A stretch of DNA of 6,956 bases from Cyanobacteriota bacterium. GTDB lineage: Bacteria > Cyanobacteriota > Cyanobacteriia > Leptolyngbyales > Leptolyngbyaceae. The stretch spans positions 1 to 6,956 of the forward strand of contig JAIXVO010000680.1 in assembly GCA_027482985.1 (NCBI GenBank). Reading direction: 5' to 3'. This document shows positions 6,949-6,956 of the stretch, in pieces (position 1 is the stretch's first letter; each line of letters starts with the position of its first letter). Below the pieces are notes generated by a model. It had not been told where the DNA came from. It did no database searches and worked only from the letters and a program-made list of their open reading frames with translations. Both the position numbers and the translations under genes were made by a program.

Positions 6949-6956
6949 TACCAGTC

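Overview
The window comes from a cyanobacterium. The evidence is a petG gene (cytochrome b6f subunit V), a cytochrome of the CytM type, at least 19 copies of the octamer GCGATCGC (the cyanobacterial HIP1 element) in under 7 kb, and a heptanucleotide tandem repeat of the cyanobacterial STRR kind. I cannot place the genus from this window.

Layout: four genes lie on the minus strand and read leftwards, and one short gene lies on the plus strand at the right. Reading from the centre of divergence to the left, the order is cytM (6274-5879), an FAD-dependent DAO-family oxidoreductase (5796-4615), a 1360-residue soluble hybrid sensor histidine kinase (4514-432), and the first 133 codons of a response-regulator protein whose end lies outside the window (399-1). 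To the right, petG (6566-6679) is transcribed divergently from cytM across a 291-bp intergenic region. It is followed by a strong intrinsic terminator, and then by about 220 bp of non-coding DNA with a heptamer repeat and several inverted repeats.

Function: PetG is a small membrane subunit of the b6f complex. CytM is a low-abundance membrane-anchored c-type cytochrome, so the right side is a photosynthetic/respiratory electron-transport locus. The oxidoreductase is 82 bp behind cytM on the same strand. Its substrate is unknown, and a functional link to cytM is only a possibility. The left side is a signalling module. The kinase has a shortened GAF-like domain, five PAS domains, HisKA, HATPase and two receiver domains, and lies 32 bp upstream of a second receiver protein, so the two are probably co-transcribed and act in one phosphorelay. 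No HPt domain is visible in the window.

Apart from petG, which has a clear Shine-Dalgarno sequence, the genes have weak or no ribosome-binding sites. petG and, as far as can be seen, cytM use TTG start codons. I see no mobile element, tRNA, rRNA or CRISPR array. The gene content is mostly ordinary for a cyanobacterium. The items most worth a second look are the internally shortened GAF domain of the kinase, the cytM/oxidoreductase neighbourhood, the cytM start, and the palindrome-rich right end.
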